Positions 1 through 8,329 of a DNA stretch of 64,000 nucleotides are shown here, piece by piece. This DNA is from Acetobacteraceae bacterium (lineage in GTDB: Bacteria; Pseudomonadota; Alphaproteobacteria; Acetobacterales; Acetobacteraceae): NCBI GenBank assembly GCA_947475245.1, contig CANJLW010000007.1, forward strand, positions 62,001-126,000. The letters run 5' to 3'. Both the position numbers and the translations under genes were made by a program. Position 1 is the stretch's first letter; the number at the start of each line of letters is the position of its first letter. The notes below the pieces were generated by a model. It was not told the origin of the DNA and did not search any database. It worked only from the letters and a program-made list of their open reading frames with translations.

Positions 1-1265
1 ACCTGGGAGAGGCCCATCATGTGTTGGGTCATGCCCTGAGCGACCTGGGCGAACCGGATGGCGCGGTGACGGCCTATCGGGAAGCGGCGCGACTCAACCC
101 GCGCATTCCGGACCTGCACAACGCCCTGGGTCTGGCGCTGCGAGAGGCCAACGCGTTCGAGGAAGCGATCGCGGCGGTGCGGCAGGCGCTGCTGATCGCG
201 CCGAACGACCCGGTGGCGACGTCCAATCTGGCGGGACTGCTGAAGGATACCGGCCAGATCGCGCCCGCCGAATCGCTGTATCGGGGCGAAATCCGGCGCA
301 ATCCCGCCGACGCGGGGTCGCATTTCAACCTCGCGGTGCTGTTGCTGCTGGCCGGTCGGCTGGCGGAGGCCTGGCCCGAATGGGAATGGCGGTTTCGCGC
401 CGATCCCTCCCTGGCGCCGATCTACGATACGCCGATTTGGTCCGGCGACGCCTTGGCGGGACGAACCTTGCTGGTGCACGCCGAACAGGGTCTGGGCGAT
501 GTCATCCAGTTTTGCCGTTACCTGTCCGCGTTGCCCGCACATGAAAAGGTCGTCGTCGCGGTGCAGCCGCCATTGGTCGCGTTGCTGCGCCGCTGCTTCC
601 CCACAAGGACGGTGGTCGGGCTGGATGCGCCGACGCCGGACCACGCAATCCGCTGCCCGATCATGAGCTTGCCGCTGGCGCTGGGCCTGACCGGCATAGC
701 GGACATCCCGCCCAGCCCGTATTTGACGGTCGACCCGCATCGCGTCGCGCTTTGGCGAGAGCGATTGGCGGCGACGCCCTTCCCCAAGGTCGGGTTGGTT
801 TGGGCGGGGAACCCGGATCGCATGAGGATGGATCGGCGCCGGTCGATCGCCCCGGATCGCCTTGTGCCACTGTCCGAAATTCCCGGAATCACACTTGTCT
901 CGCTGCAAAAGCCGGCCGGCGGCAGGCTGCTCGATCTCGGGAAACTGGCGGGCCGCGTGATCGATTGGTCCGATGGCTTGACCGACTTCGAGGACACCGC
1001 CGCGTTGGTCGCCTCGCTCGATCTCGTGATCGGGGTCGACACCGCCGTCGTGCATCTGGCCGGCGCCCTGGGCAAACCGGTGTGGTTGCTGAATCGCGCC
1101 GATACATGCTGGCGCTGGATGCTGGGATGCGATGACAGCATCTGGTATCCAGGTCTGCGCCAGTTTCGCCAGACTCAGCCCGGTCAATGGGACGACGTAA
1201 TTGCCCGAGTCGCGGCGGCATTGGCCGCACAGAATTTTCAGCGGGAGGATCGAACGGCACCATGA
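1..1265 (+). CDS. TPR protein with C-terminal GT9-like glycosyltransferase domain (5' partial)
   Basis: The frame is open to the left edge (first whole codon at base 3). The first in-frame GTG (21) falls inside a TPR helix, so the true start lies upstream. The N-terminal ~130 visible residues are TPR repeats (A..Y..A..L.P pattern). The remaining ~280 residues resemble the GT9/heptosyltransferase-like domain often fused to TPRs: an EQGLGDVIQFCRY motif and a late GVDTAVVHLAGALGKPVW motif typical of the nucleotide-sugar-binding half of GT-B enzymes. No signal peptide is visible, so it is probably cytoplasmic. It is a clear relative of the gene at 30134-31621. The acceptor is unknown; protein or surface-glycan modification is inferred. 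The stop overlaps the yggS start by four bases. Confidence 0.8.
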   Translation, partial: LGEAHHVLGHALSDLGEPDGAVTAYREAARLNPRIPDLHNALGLALREANAFEEAIAAVRQALLIAPNDPVATSNLAGLLKDTGQIAPAESLYRGEIRRNPADAGSHFNLAVLLLLAGRLAEAWPEWEWRFRADPSLAPIYDTPIWSGDALAGRTLLVHAEQGLGDVIQFCRYLSALPAHEKVVVAVQPPLVALLRRCFPTRTVVGLDAPTPDHAIRCPIMSLPLALGLTGIADIPPSPYLTVDPHRVALWRERLAATPFPKVGLVWAGNPDRMRMDRRRSIAPDRLVPLSEIPGITLVSLQKPAGGRLLDLGKLAGRVIDWSDGLTDFEDTAALVASLDLVIGVDTAVVHLAGALGKPVWLLNRADTCWRWMLGCDDSIWYPGLRQFRQTQPGQWDDVIARVAAALAAQNFQREDRTAP

Positions 1266-1927
1266 CATCGGACACGATTATCGAAAACCTCCGGCGTGTT
1301 CGCGATCGGATCGCACAAGCGGCGGTCGCCGCCGGACGCAACCCGGAAGACGTCAGCCTTGTCGCGGTTTCGAAGACCCATCCTGTCGAGGCCGTGCTCG
1401 CGGCGCTGGCCGCCGGGCAGACGATTTTTGGCGAAAACCGGGTTCAGGAAGCGGACGGCAAGTTTCCCGCCCTGCGCGCCCAACACAGCTTCAGCCTGCA
1501 TATCATCGGCGGGCTTCAGACCAACAAGGCCCGCGACGCCGTGCGCATCGCGGATGTGATTGAAACATTGGACCGGCCTCGTCTGGCGGACGCGATTGCC
1601 TCCGCGATCGATAAGGAGGGCCGGACACCCCGCTTGCTGATCGAGGTGAACACCGGGGAGGAACCGCAGAAATCCGGCATCCCTCGTGCCGACGCCGATG
1701 GGTTCATCGACGACTGCAAGGGCCGGTTCGGCGCGGCCCTGGTCGGGCTGATGTGCATTCCGCCGCACGATGTCGATCCGCGCCCGCATTTCACCTGGCT
1801 CGCGGATCGCGCGGCCCGCCATGGTCTGCCGACCGTGTCGATGGGGATGTCCGCGGATTTCGAGATCGCGATTGCCTGCGGGGCGACCTGTGTCCGGGTC
1901 GGAAGCGCTATTTTCGGCGCTCGCTAA
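1262..1927 (+). CDS. yggS: YggS/PROSC-family PLP homeostasis protein
   Basis: A 221-residue alanine-racemase-N-like TIM barrel protein that binds pyridoxal phosphate and buffers PLP in the cytoplasm; the family has no established catalytic role. Visible features are the PLP-lysine motif VAVSKTHP (Lys38), the FGENRVQE motif, an IGGLQTNKAR segment where the family has IGxLQxNK, and the C-terminal SMGMSADFEIAI and VRVGSAIFG phosphate-binding segments. The ATG at 1262 overlaps the upstream stop in an ATGA arrangement, so the two genes are translationally coupled. Length fits the family. It converges with the yaiI-type gene, overlapping it by four bases. Confidence 0.93.
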   Translation: MTSDTIIENLRRVRDRIAQAAVAAGRNPEDVSLVAVSKTHPVEAVLAALAAGQTIFGENRVQEADGKFPALRAQHSFSLHIIGGLQTNKARDAVRIADVIETLDRPRLADAIASAIDKEGRTPRLLIEVNTGEEPQKSGIPRADADGFIDDCKGRFGAALVGLMCIPPHDVDPRPHFTWLADRAARHGLPTVSMGMSADFEIAIACGATCVRVGSAIFGAR

Positions 1928-2400
1928 GGGGTTTTGGGCACCGCCTGCACCCGCAACGCGGCTTGCACGGCGGCATCGAGCGCGCTGAGGAAGCGGGAGC
2001 GATCCTGTTTCGTCAGCGGCGGCGGCCCCCCCGTATTCTGCCCCAACTCTCGTAAATACTGACCCACCGCTCGGCCTGCCAGCGCATTGCCGATATTGTC
2101 GCCGGTCCAATGTTTGCCGGACGGTGAAATCGCCCGCGCCTTTTGTGCCAGGCAACGCGACGCCAAGGGGATGTCGCCGGTGACGCAGACGTCCGCCGCC
2201 GTGATCCGTTCCGCGATCCAGTCGTCCGCCGAATCGGGGGTGGCGGGAACGGTGATCAGCACGACATTCGGCAGATTCGGTGGGCGAATCGGGCGAGAGC
2301 CGTTGGAGACCACGCTGACTCGCAGGTTGAGCCGGGTCGCGACGCGATAGACTTCCTCGCGCACCGGGCAGGCGTCGCCATCGATGAAAATTTCGGTCAC
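1924..2400 (-). CDS. YaiI/YqxD family protein (DUF188)
   Basis: A 158-residue protein starting at a GTG. The N-terminal FIDGDACPVREEVYRVA motif, the VVSNGS segment, the DDWIAERITAADVCVTGDI core and the GDNIGNALAGRAVGQYLRELG segment are hallmarks of the DUF188 family, which has a PIN-like fold with conserved acidic residues and is a putative nuclease. No reaction is established. It is the last gene of a minus-strand run with the NIPSNAP and methionine-sulfoxide reductase genes (39-bp gap upstream) and converges on yggS. Confidence 0.9.
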   Translation of the reverse strand: MTEIFIDGDACPVREEVYRVATRLNLRVSVVSNGSRPIRPPNLPNVVLITVPATPDSADDWIAERITAADVCVTGDIPLASRCLAQKARAISPSGKHWTGDNIGNALAGRAVGQYLRELGQNTGGPPPLTKQDRSRFLSALDAAVQAALRVQAVPKTP

Positions 2401-2439
2401 GGGATTGGGGGTTCCGGCCTTGCGGCCGGAACCTGATCC

Positions 2440-2763
2440 TTATCGATTGATCGGCGCGAAGGGGGCCGGGGTCATCAGATTATTGCGCTGCGCGATCAGG
2501 TATCCCGCTTCGGCGCCCTTTTGCAGGAACACCTGCCATTCCGGATCGGCCTGCATCGCGGCGCGCTTGGCGGCGCGATCGGCGGCGTCCTTGTAGACCC
2601 AGATATGGATGTAGGTGTTCACTTCGCCGGATTCGGTGATCATGTAGGCGAGCGGCTCGCCCAGATGGCGCTTTTGCGCCTTCAGGCCGTATTCCTCGTA
2701 AATGGCCATCTGCTTGCCCATCGTGCCGGGCTTAACGGTGTAGGTACGGTGATCGATCAGCAT
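2440..2763 (-). CDS. NIPSNAP family protein
   Basis: A 107-residue protein. The opening MLIDHRTYTVKPGTM, the central YEEYG and the HIWVYKDAADRAAKRAAM segment match the dimeric alpha/beta-barrel NIPSNAP family (ferredoxin-like fold). The biochemical role in bacteria is unknown. An in-frame GTG at 2775 would add four residues, but the GGAAG ribosome-binding site suits the ATG at 2763. It lies between the methionine-sulfoxide reductase (59-bp gap) and DUF188 genes on the same strand, probably co-transcribed. Confidence 0.85.
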   Translation of the reverse strand: MLIDHRTYTVKPGTMGKQMAIYEEYGLKAQKRHLGEPLAYMITESGEVNTYIHIWVYKDAADRAAKRAAMQADPEWQVFLQKGAEAGYLIAQRNNLMTPAPFAPINR

Positions 2764-2822
2764 GACGTTGTTCACTTCCGTTGGTAGGTCTGGTGAATCG
2801 AGAACCGCGCGAACGCGGCGGC

Positions 2823-3344
2823 TTAATCAAGCATGGATGGCGCCAAATGCCGAACCACGATGGCGGCCAGCGCCTCACACCCCGCCTGATCGGCCGCGTC
2901 GAAGCGGGCCAGCGACGGGCTGTCAAGGTCGAGCACGCCGAGCAGGCGGCCGTCGGCGATCAGGGGGATGACGAGTTCGGAGCGTGAGGCGGAGTCACAG
3001 GCGATGTGGCCCGGAAACGCTTCCACATCCGGCACCAGAACTGATCGGCGTTCCGTCGCGGCGGTGCCACAGACGCCCTTTCCCAGGGCGATGCGCACGC
3101 AGGCGGGTTGTCCCTGAAACGGTCCCAGCACCAGTTCGCCGCCGCGCAGAAAATAAAATCCGGCCCAGTTGAGGTCGGGCAGGCTGTTGTAAATCGCGGC
3201 GGCGGCGTTGGCGGCATTGGCGACCGCGTCGGGTTCCCCGGTCAGCAGAGCATCCAATTCGGCCGCCAAACCGCGATAGAGTTCCGGTTTATCCGTCGCC
3301 TGCCAGCTTGGCATCCATGGGGCGGCTTTGGTCGGATCATGCAT
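2823..3344 (-). CDS. msrC: Free methionine-R-sulfoxide reductase (GAF domain)
   Basis: A 173-residue GAF-domain enzyme that reduces free methionine-R-sulfoxide in the cytoplasm, normally with thioredoxin. Three cysteines, C82, C92 and C116, have the spacing (10 and 24 residues) of the three redox cysteines described for E. coli fRMsr. LNWAGFYFL, ALGKGVCGTAA and SELVIPL are family segments. The open frame extends to 3386, but the ATG at 3344 has an excellent AAAGGAGGG ribosome site six bases upstream and gives the usual length. A perfect FNR/FixK-type palindrome (3373-3386) lies just upstream, between this gene and the divergent small membrane protein. Confidence 0.92.
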   Translation of the reverse strand: MHDPTKAAPWMPSWQATDKPELYRGLAAELDALLTGEPDAVANAANAAAAIYNSLPDLNWAGFYFLRGGELVLGPFQGQPACVRIALGKGVCGTAATERRSVLVPDVEAFPGHIACDSASRSELVIPLIADGRLLGVLDLDSPSLARFDAADQAGCEALAAIVVRHLAPSMLD

Positions 3345-3372
3345 GCGATGCCCTCCTTTGATCTGGGCTGAG

Positions 3373-3386
3373 TTGATCTGGATCAA
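3373..3386. promoter_or_regulatory. Perfect FNR/FixK-type operator TTGAT-N4-ATCAA
   Basis: The 14-bp sequence TTGATCTGGATCAA is a perfect match to the binding consensus of FNR/FixK/ANR proteins of the CRP family. It is centred about 65 bp before the ATG at 3445 and 35 bp before the divergent ATG at 3344. For the + strand gene, an operator at -41.5 would put the transcription start near 3421, leaving a ~24-base leader containing the ribosome site. Activation of the small gene, and possible repression of the reductase gene, are inferred. Confidence 0.75.
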
Positions 3387-3444
3387 GGCGCAATCCAGAC
3401 GGCGGGATTTTCATGGGGCTCTTAGATACAGAAGGAGATGTCGC

Positions 3445-3600
3445 ATGAATACGATGCCAATCACCGCCGACTCGTTCACCGTACCGGCGCCCAAGGCTGC
3501 CAAACGCGATCCGGGTCATATCGTCCCCGCTCTGGTCGGCTTCGCCATTGTCGCGTTTACGGCCATCGTGTCGATGATGATGTCCGGTCTGCCGCACTGA
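3445..3600 (+). CDS. Small single-span membrane protein, 51 aa, unknown function
   Basis: A 51-residue protein with a polar N-terminus (residues 1-25), one hydrophobic segment (about 26-47, ending in SMMMSG) and a short GLPH tail. The start is supported by the ribosome site GAAGGAG five bases upstream. I do not recognise the family. Size and topology recall accessory subunits of membrane complexes such as CydX- or CcoQ-like peptides, but no sequence feature proves this. The FNR/FixK-type box upstream suggests induction at low oxygen. The stop lies 3 bp from the convergent kup stop. Confidence 0.7.
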   Translation: MNTMPITADSFTVPAPKAAKRDPGHIVPALVGFAIVAFTAIVSMMMSGLPH

Positions 3601-3603
3601 TCG

Positions 3604-5490
3604 TCAGATCGCGACGCGCACACCGAGTTCTACGACCCGATCGCTGGGGATACGGAAGAACTCGGTGGCCGGCACGGCGTTCCGTGCCATCACCATAAAT
3701 ACCCGCCTCCGCCACCACGACAACTTCGGTGCCATGCTCGGCACCAGAACTTCCCGCCCGAGGAAGTAGCTGGCCTGCATCGGGTCGTATCCGATGGCTG
3801 GATCCAACGTTTCCAGCACCGCCGGAATATTCGGGCTTTCCATGAAGCCGTAGTGCAGCACGACCCGGTGAATGCCGGGGGCGAGTTCGGATACCTGCAC
3901 CCGCCGATCCGCCGGAATCTCGGGCACATCCTCGTTCTGCACCGTCACGAACAGCACTTTTTCGTGCAACACCTTGTTGTGCTTCAGGTTGTGCAGCAAG
4001 GAGGTCGGGACATAATCCGGGTTGCCGGTCAGAAAGATCGCCATGCCCGGCACGCGCACGGTGCGCGACTGCGGCAGCCGAGCCAGGAACGGCGTGATCG
4101 GCATGCTGTCCTGTTTCCACTTGGCGAGCATGAGGTCGCGACCGCGTTTCCAGGACGTCATCATCCCCATCAGCGCAAGGCCGAGCACCAGGGGCACCCA
4201 GCCACCTTCGGGGACCTTGAGGAGGTTGGATGTAAAGAACAGCAGATCGACCGCAAAAAAGAATCCGAAGACGGTCATCGTCAGCGCGCGGGACCAGTGG
4301 AATTGCCGGCGGAACACGATCATCGCGAGGATGCTGGTGCACAGGAAGGTGCCGGTGACGGCGATCCCATACGCGGCGGCGAGGGCGTCGCTGGTGCGGA
4401 ACGCGAACACCAGGATCAGCACGCCGACGAGCATCGCGGAATTGACCTGCGGAAGGTAAATCTGCCCTTCTTCGCTGTTGCTGGTATGGCGCACCGTCAG
4501 TCGGGGCAGAAAGCCGAGTTGCAGGCACTGGCGCGCCATGGAAAACGCGCCGGAAATCATGGCCTGACTGGCGATGACGGTCGCCGCCGTCGCCAGTGCC
4601 ACCATCGGCAGGGTGGCCCAGGCCGGCCCCATCAAAAAGAAGGGATTGGACGCCGCGGACGGTTCCGTCAGCAGCAGCGCGCCCTGGCCGAAATAGTTGA
4701 GAACCAGGCAGGGCAGCACGCAATAGAGCCACGCGATCCGGATCGCGGGTGCGCCGAAATGGCCCATATCCGCATAAAGCGCCTCCGCCCCCGTAACGCA
4801 CAGCACCACGGAGCCGAGCAGGACGAAGGCGAGACCGCCGTGGTGGATGCACAAGGCGATTGCGTAGGTGGGTGAGAGCGCGATGAGGACGGACGGGTGA
4901 TGAAGGATTTCCACCAGCCCCAGGACCCCGAGGGCGACGAACCACAGCGCCATCACCGGCCCGAAAATCCGACCGACGCTGCCGGTTCCGCGCCACTGCA
5001 TCATGAACAGCAAAACGATGACGACGGTGGCAAGCGGCAGGACGTATTGTTTGAAGTCCGGGGAGACGATTTCCAGGCCCTCGACCGCCGAAAGCACCGA
5101 GATGGCGGGCGTGATGATGCCGTCGCCAAAGAACAAGCAGGCACCGGCGACGCCGATCAGCGACAGGGTCTTGCGCAATGCCGTGCCGACCGCGACGCGC
5201 TGCGCCAGTGCCATCAACGACAGGATGCCGCCTTCGCCGCGATTATCGGCGCGCAGGACGAGCGTGACGTATTTGACGGTGACGACAAGGATCAGCGACC
5301 AGAAGATCATGGACAGAACGCCCATGATCTCGCGTTCCGACGTGCCGTGGGCACCGAACAGTTGAAGGCTTGCCTTGAAGGCGTAGAGCGGGCTGGTGCC
5401 GATATCGCCATAAACGATGCCGAGAACGGCCAGCAGCAATCCGCTGGTTGGCCGCGGCGCGCCATGTCCGGCGCTTGATGCGGGGGTCAC
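3604..5490 (-). CDS. kup: KUP family potassium uptake transporter
   Basis: A 628-residue inner-membrane protein that imports K+, by proton symport in known members. The opening [22 protein letters not shown] (residues ~17-38) is the KUP signature; [21 protein letters not shown] and the SQAMISGAF segment follow. About twelve hydrophobic segments precede a C-terminal cytosolic domain of ~170 residues ([27 protein letters not shown]). The start is a GTG with a GAGG ribosome site. Length fits the family. It is transcribed alone, converging on the small FNR-box gene; 5491-5643 upstream holds its likely promoter, with no clear motif. Confidence 0.96.
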   Translation of the reverse strand: MTPASSAGHGAPRPTSGLLLAVLGIVYGDIGTSPLYAFKASLQLFGAHGTSEREIMGVLSMIFWSLILVVTVKYVTLVLRADNRGEGGILSLMALAQRVAVGTALRKTLSLIGVAGACLFFGDGIITPAISVLSAVEGLEIVSPDFKQYVLPLATVVIVLLFMMQWRGTGSVGRIFGPVMALWFVALGVLGLVEILHHPSVLIALSPTYAIALCIHHGGLAFVLLGSVVLCVTGAEALYADMGHFGAPAIRIAWLYCVLPCLVLNYFGQGALLLTEPSAASNPFFLMGPAWATLPMVALATAATVIASQAMISGAFSMARQCLQLGFLPRLTVRHTSNSEEGQIYLPQVNSAMLVGVLILVFAFRTSDALAAAYGIAVTGTFLCTSILAMIVFRRQFHWSRALTMTVFGFFFAVDLLFFTSNLLKVPEGGWVPLVLGLALMGMMTSWKRGRDLMLAKWKQDSMPITPFLARLPQSRTVRVPGMAIFLTGNPDYVPTSLLHNLKHNKVLHEKVLFVTVQNEDVPEIPADRRVQVSELAPGIHRVVLHYGFMESPNIPAVLETLDPAIGYDPMQASYFLGREVLVPSMAPKLSWWRRRVFMVMARNAVPATEFFRIPSDRVVELGVRVAI

Positions 5491-5643
5491 AACTGGCCTC
5501 GCGAGCGAACGCCCGGGTGCGTAACAGCCATGTTGTGCCTCTGAACCGTCAAGTCAGCCCGAAGACCGGACGGCGGACGCATACGCCGCCCGTCCGTTGG
5601 GAGCAAGTACTATCCAGAATAGCAGCCAGAACCAGAACCGCGA

Positions 5644-6234
5644 TCAGGCGGCGTCTTCGCGGCGATCCCGAACTTTTACATAAGCGAGCTTGGCATGTTC
5701 GGCGCAGTACGGCTTGCCGGGGTCCGACGGATCGTCGCAGAAGCGGAAACTGCGCGTGCCGGGCTCACCGATCGGCCAGCAGCAGGTGACGACGCGGCCG
5801 AAGGAACGCGGGGCACCGGCTTGCGCGCGCGGCGGCGGCACGATTGTCGGGCGCGACGGCTGCGGCGGCGGGGGAGGCGCTGACACCACGATCGGCGGCG
5901 GAGGTGGCGGCGGGGCTACTTCGACCTGAACGACAGGCGGCGGCACCGGAGCCTCGACGGCAAGGGCGACGACGGGGGCAACCGGCGGCATATCGGCGCT
6001 GGCGAGCGGCGGCAGGGTTGGTCCTTCGATCCGCCGAGGGGCGGAACGGCGCGGGGCGTCGGTGGACGTGCCCTCGCGCTTGATGGGTGACGGCCGCGCG
6101 GGCAAATCCAGCCGATGGGCTTTACCGACGATCGCATTCTTGGAGACGCCGAGACGACGACCGATTTCCGCGGTGGAATGCCCCTCCGCCCAAAGGTCTC
6201 GAAGGCGAACGATAACCTCTTCGTTCCACTCCAT
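5644..6234 (-). CDS. gcrA: GcrA cell cycle regulator
   Basis: A 196-residue transcription factor. In Caulobacter, GcrA binds sigma-70 RNA polymerase and favours promoters methylated at GANTC by CcrM. The N-terminus (MEWNEEVIVRLRDLW..EGHSTAEIGRRLGVSKNAIVGKAHRL) is the helix-turn-helix domain; a proline-rich linker follows (~70-150), then the Cys/His C-terminal sigma-interacting domain (CCWPIGEP, FCDDP, PYCAEHAKLAY). The open frame reaches 6318, but the ATG at 6234 starts the conserved domain and has a GGGAGGGGGA ribosome site. A GACTC (GANTC) site at 6291-6295 lies upstream. The acetamidase gene is 121 bp upstream on the same strand. Confidence 0.95.
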   Translation of the reverse strand: MEWNEEVIVRLRDLWAEGHSTAEIGRRLGVSKNAIVGKAHRLDLPARPSPIKREGTSTDAPRRSAPRRIEGPTLPPLASADMPPVAPVVALAVEAPVPPPVVQVEVAPPPPPPPIVVSAPPPPPQPSRPTIVPPPRAQAGAPRSFGRVVTCCWPIGEPGTRSFRFCDDPSDPGKPYCAEHAKLAYVKVRDRREDAA

Positions 6235-6355
6235 CTTGTGGCTCCCCCTCCCGCATCGAACACAAGATACGGTAAGGGGGGTGGTCGCCGGACTCAAGCG
6301 CGAAATCGTCGCCACCACAAAAAGTTGTGGACAAGTATTTCACACACCACAAGGG

Positions 6356-7312
6356 CTAGAAGATCAGGCCCTTTTTCAGCAGGCCGTGGATGCCTTTCTC
6401 GCCGTTGACCGTCTGCGTGACGTGGAAATCCACGGCCAGGGAGCAGAATTGGTAGGCTTGTTCCCGCGACAGGTTGGTGCGGCTGGTGATGAAGCCGATC
6501 ATCTGCCGCAGGGCCTGCTTCATCGCCTGGTCCAGGTCCTCGTGCATCCCCATCGTGATGTAGTGGGTCGGTGTTTCCGCCCGGGGATAGGACAGCAGCG
6601 GCGCGCGGGCGCCTCCGCCCTTATGCAGCGTCAGTGTGAAGGTGCCGGTCAGGCAGATTTCCAGCGCATTGATGCAGACCTCTCCATCGCCCTGCACGCC
6701 GTGGCCGTCGCCGGCCGAGAACAGAGCGCCCGGCGCCCAGACCGGCAGGAACAGGGTGGAGCCTTCGGTCAGCTCCTTGTTGTCGAGGTTGCCGCCGTGT
6801 TCACGCGGCTGGATTGTGGAAATGGTGCCGTATCCCGGCGGCGGGGCGACGCCCATGACGCCGAAAAACGGCGCCAGCTTCAGTTCGGCGCCCCATGGCA
6901 GCTTGCACGTGCCGCGGGCGCGATCGACGGGGATGTGGCTCAGGAAGCGTTCGGGGAAATCTTCCGGCAGGGTGCCGGCCAGCGGACGAAATCCGCAATA
7001 GCCCCAGTCGTTGCCCAGCTCTATCCGGTCGATTTTCACTTCCAGCATGTCGCCGGGTTCGGCGCCCGCCACGGCGACCGGGCCGGTGACGATGTGGCCG
7101 CCCGCGCGGGGAATGCCGGACGCATGGATCGCGGCAAGGGCCGGCGGAATCGTGAAGCCGGAGCCGATGGGGGGCATGACTTCCGGCGCGCCGGAAACAC
7201 ACTCCAAAACCACGGTATCGCCGGAATTGACGGTTAAGCGGGGAGGGTAAGCGGCATCGAACGTGCCCCAGCGCACATTATCCGGGGTCGGCGAAAGGCG
7301 ATGCGTTGCCAT
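6356..7312 (-). CDS. Acetamidase/formamidase family protein
   Basis: A 318-residue cytosolic hydrolase of the FmdA/AmdA family, which releases ammonia from small amides. Family segments include the N-terminal VRWGTFDAAYPPRLTVNSGDTV, GPVAVAGAEPGDMLEVKI, the DGHGVQGDGEVC segment with metal-site-like His and Glu residues, and YITMGMHEDLDQAMKQALRQMI. Length fits. The ATG follows a CGAGG ribosome site. The natural substrate cannot be told from sequence. It is the first gene before gcrA on this strand. Confidence 0.9.
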   Translation of the reverse strand: MATHRLSPTPDNVRWGTFDAAYPPRLTVNSGDTVVLECVSGAPEVMPPIGSGFTIPPALAAIHASGIPRAGGHIVTGPVAVAGAEPGDMLEVKIDRIELGNDWGYCGFRPLAGTLPEDFPERFLSHIPVDRARGTCKLPWGAELKLAPFFGVMGVAPPPGYGTISTIQPREHGGNLDNKELTEGSTLFLPVWAPGALFSAGDGHGVQGDGEVCINALEICLTGTFTLTLHKGGGARAPLLSYPRAETPTHYITMGMHEDLDQAMKQALRQMIGFITSRTNLSREQAYQFCSLAVDFHVTQTVNGEKGIHGLLKKGLIF

Positions 7313-7394
7313 AAGGGTGCCTCGTGCGGTTGGGTGACCGCGCGAGGCTAAGCGCTAATGGCTGTCGGCGTCGATAAGGCGTGCCGAATTTTGT

Positions 7395-7637
7395 TCAGCG
7401 CGCCGTATCGCGATTGGGGGTCGGGGTGGCGGCTTGCGCGCCCGTGCCGGGCAGGGTGCCGGCCGGCTTGTCGGCGGTTGCTTCCATCGAAGCGTCGTCG
7501 CCTTCAGCCATGTTTTTCTTAAAGGATTTAATGCCTTTGGCGAAGTCGCCCATAAGGCTGCTGACCTTGCCGCCGCCGAACAGCAGCAGGACAACCAGAA
7601 GCACGACGAGCCAGTGCCAGATGCTGAAACTACCCAT
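7395..7637 (-). CDS. tatA: Sec-independent translocase subunit TatA
   Basis: An 80-residue protein with the exact TatA plan: a short N-terminus ([10 protein letters not shown]), one transmembrane helix (residues ~6-20), the [24 protein letters not shown] hinge and amphipathic helix, and a polar Pro/Ala/Thr-rich tail. TatA oligomers form the conduit for folded proteins exported by twin-arginine signals. The open frame continues to 7946, but the ATG at 7637 has a GGAGG ribosome site seven bases upstream. tatB and tatC are not adjacent. The DUF1501 protein at 55557 is a likely Tat substrate. Confidence 0.95.
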   Translation of the reverse strand: MGSFSIWHWLVVLLVVLLLFGGGKVSSLMGDFAKGIKSFKKNMAEGDDASMEATADKPAGTLPGTGAQAATPTPNRDTAR

Positions 7638-8006
7638 AAATCCTCCGTGCCGAGCGCCGGCTGCCCCGAAATGTGCGGCCAAGATTACCCTGTATGCCGA
7701 ACCGAGGACGACATGGCGCGGACTCGTCGCGGATGCAAGCGATGTTTGATGAAGCCGGGGGCCGGAGGCGACCAACGCGGTATACGGTTTTGTCATATTT
7801 TCGCGCGATCGGCGTTTTGGTTCGTTGCGCGACGCGGGGTTGCTCGTTAACGTCCCGTCCTGGCGGATAAATCTGAGCCCATGAAAAGGATGCTCGGCTG
7901 ACCGCCAAAGGGAAGGGCGTCGCGGGAAAACCGCGCCCCCGTGCAACAGCGCGGTGTGCCCCGGTTACGGGACCCGATCGCGCGCAGGCAGAAAGGCGAC
8001 GCGTCG
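7638..8006. other. Intergenic region between tatA and csp
   Basis: 369 bp between the divergent tatA and cold-shock genes, holding both promoters and probably a leader for the csp mRNA. I see no convincing -35/-10 pair, repeat or RNA gene. Open frames across it are out-of-frame extensions of the two genes. Confidence 0.4.
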
Positions 8007-8210
8007 ATGCCCCAGGGCACCGTAAAATGGTTTAATCCGACCAAAGGTTATGGATTTATTGCCCCGGAATCCGGCGGCAAGGACATCTTTGTTCACATCA
8101 GCGCCGTTCAGAAAGCGGGCATGCGCACGCTGAACGAGGGCCAGACGGTGGGCTTCGAGATCGAGCAGCAGCCGAACGGTCGGCAGGCCGCGATCGACCT
8201 TAAGCAATAG
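8007..8210 (+). CDS. cspA: Cold-shock domain protein
   Basis: A 67-residue single cold-shock domain, an RNA/DNA-binding chaperone of the cytoplasm. Both RNA-binding motifs are present: KGYGFI (RNP1) and DIFVHISA (RNP2), in the usual [15 protein letters not shown] and AVQKAGM context. The ATG at 8007 is chosen because it starts the domain; a weak GAAAGG ribosome site precedes it. The family is often cold- or growth-phase-regulated through the mRNA leader, but no leader structure could be verified here. Confidence 0.95.
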   Translation: MPQGTVKWFNPTKGYGFIAPESGGKDIFVHISAVQKAGMRTLNEGQTVGFEIEQQPNGRQAAIDLKQ

Positions 8211-8329
8211 GCCGGCCAGAAGCGGATCGGATGCCGGTCGGGGCAGCTCGACCGGGTGACCAAACCAGACGCTGCTTGCGCCGTGTAGCGCGGTCCATTA
8301 GGCATGCCTCGAAAGGATGACGGTCACCG

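Noticed and set aside
3557-4996. A 479-codon minus-strand frame inside kup
   Set aside because: Kup in another frame carries the complete family signature; this product is Arg/Ala-rich and featureless.
7638-8006. Possible -35/-10 elements before the cold-shock gene
   Set aside because: TTGCTC and ATAAAT are present but about 21 bp apart, outside the normal spacing; not supported.
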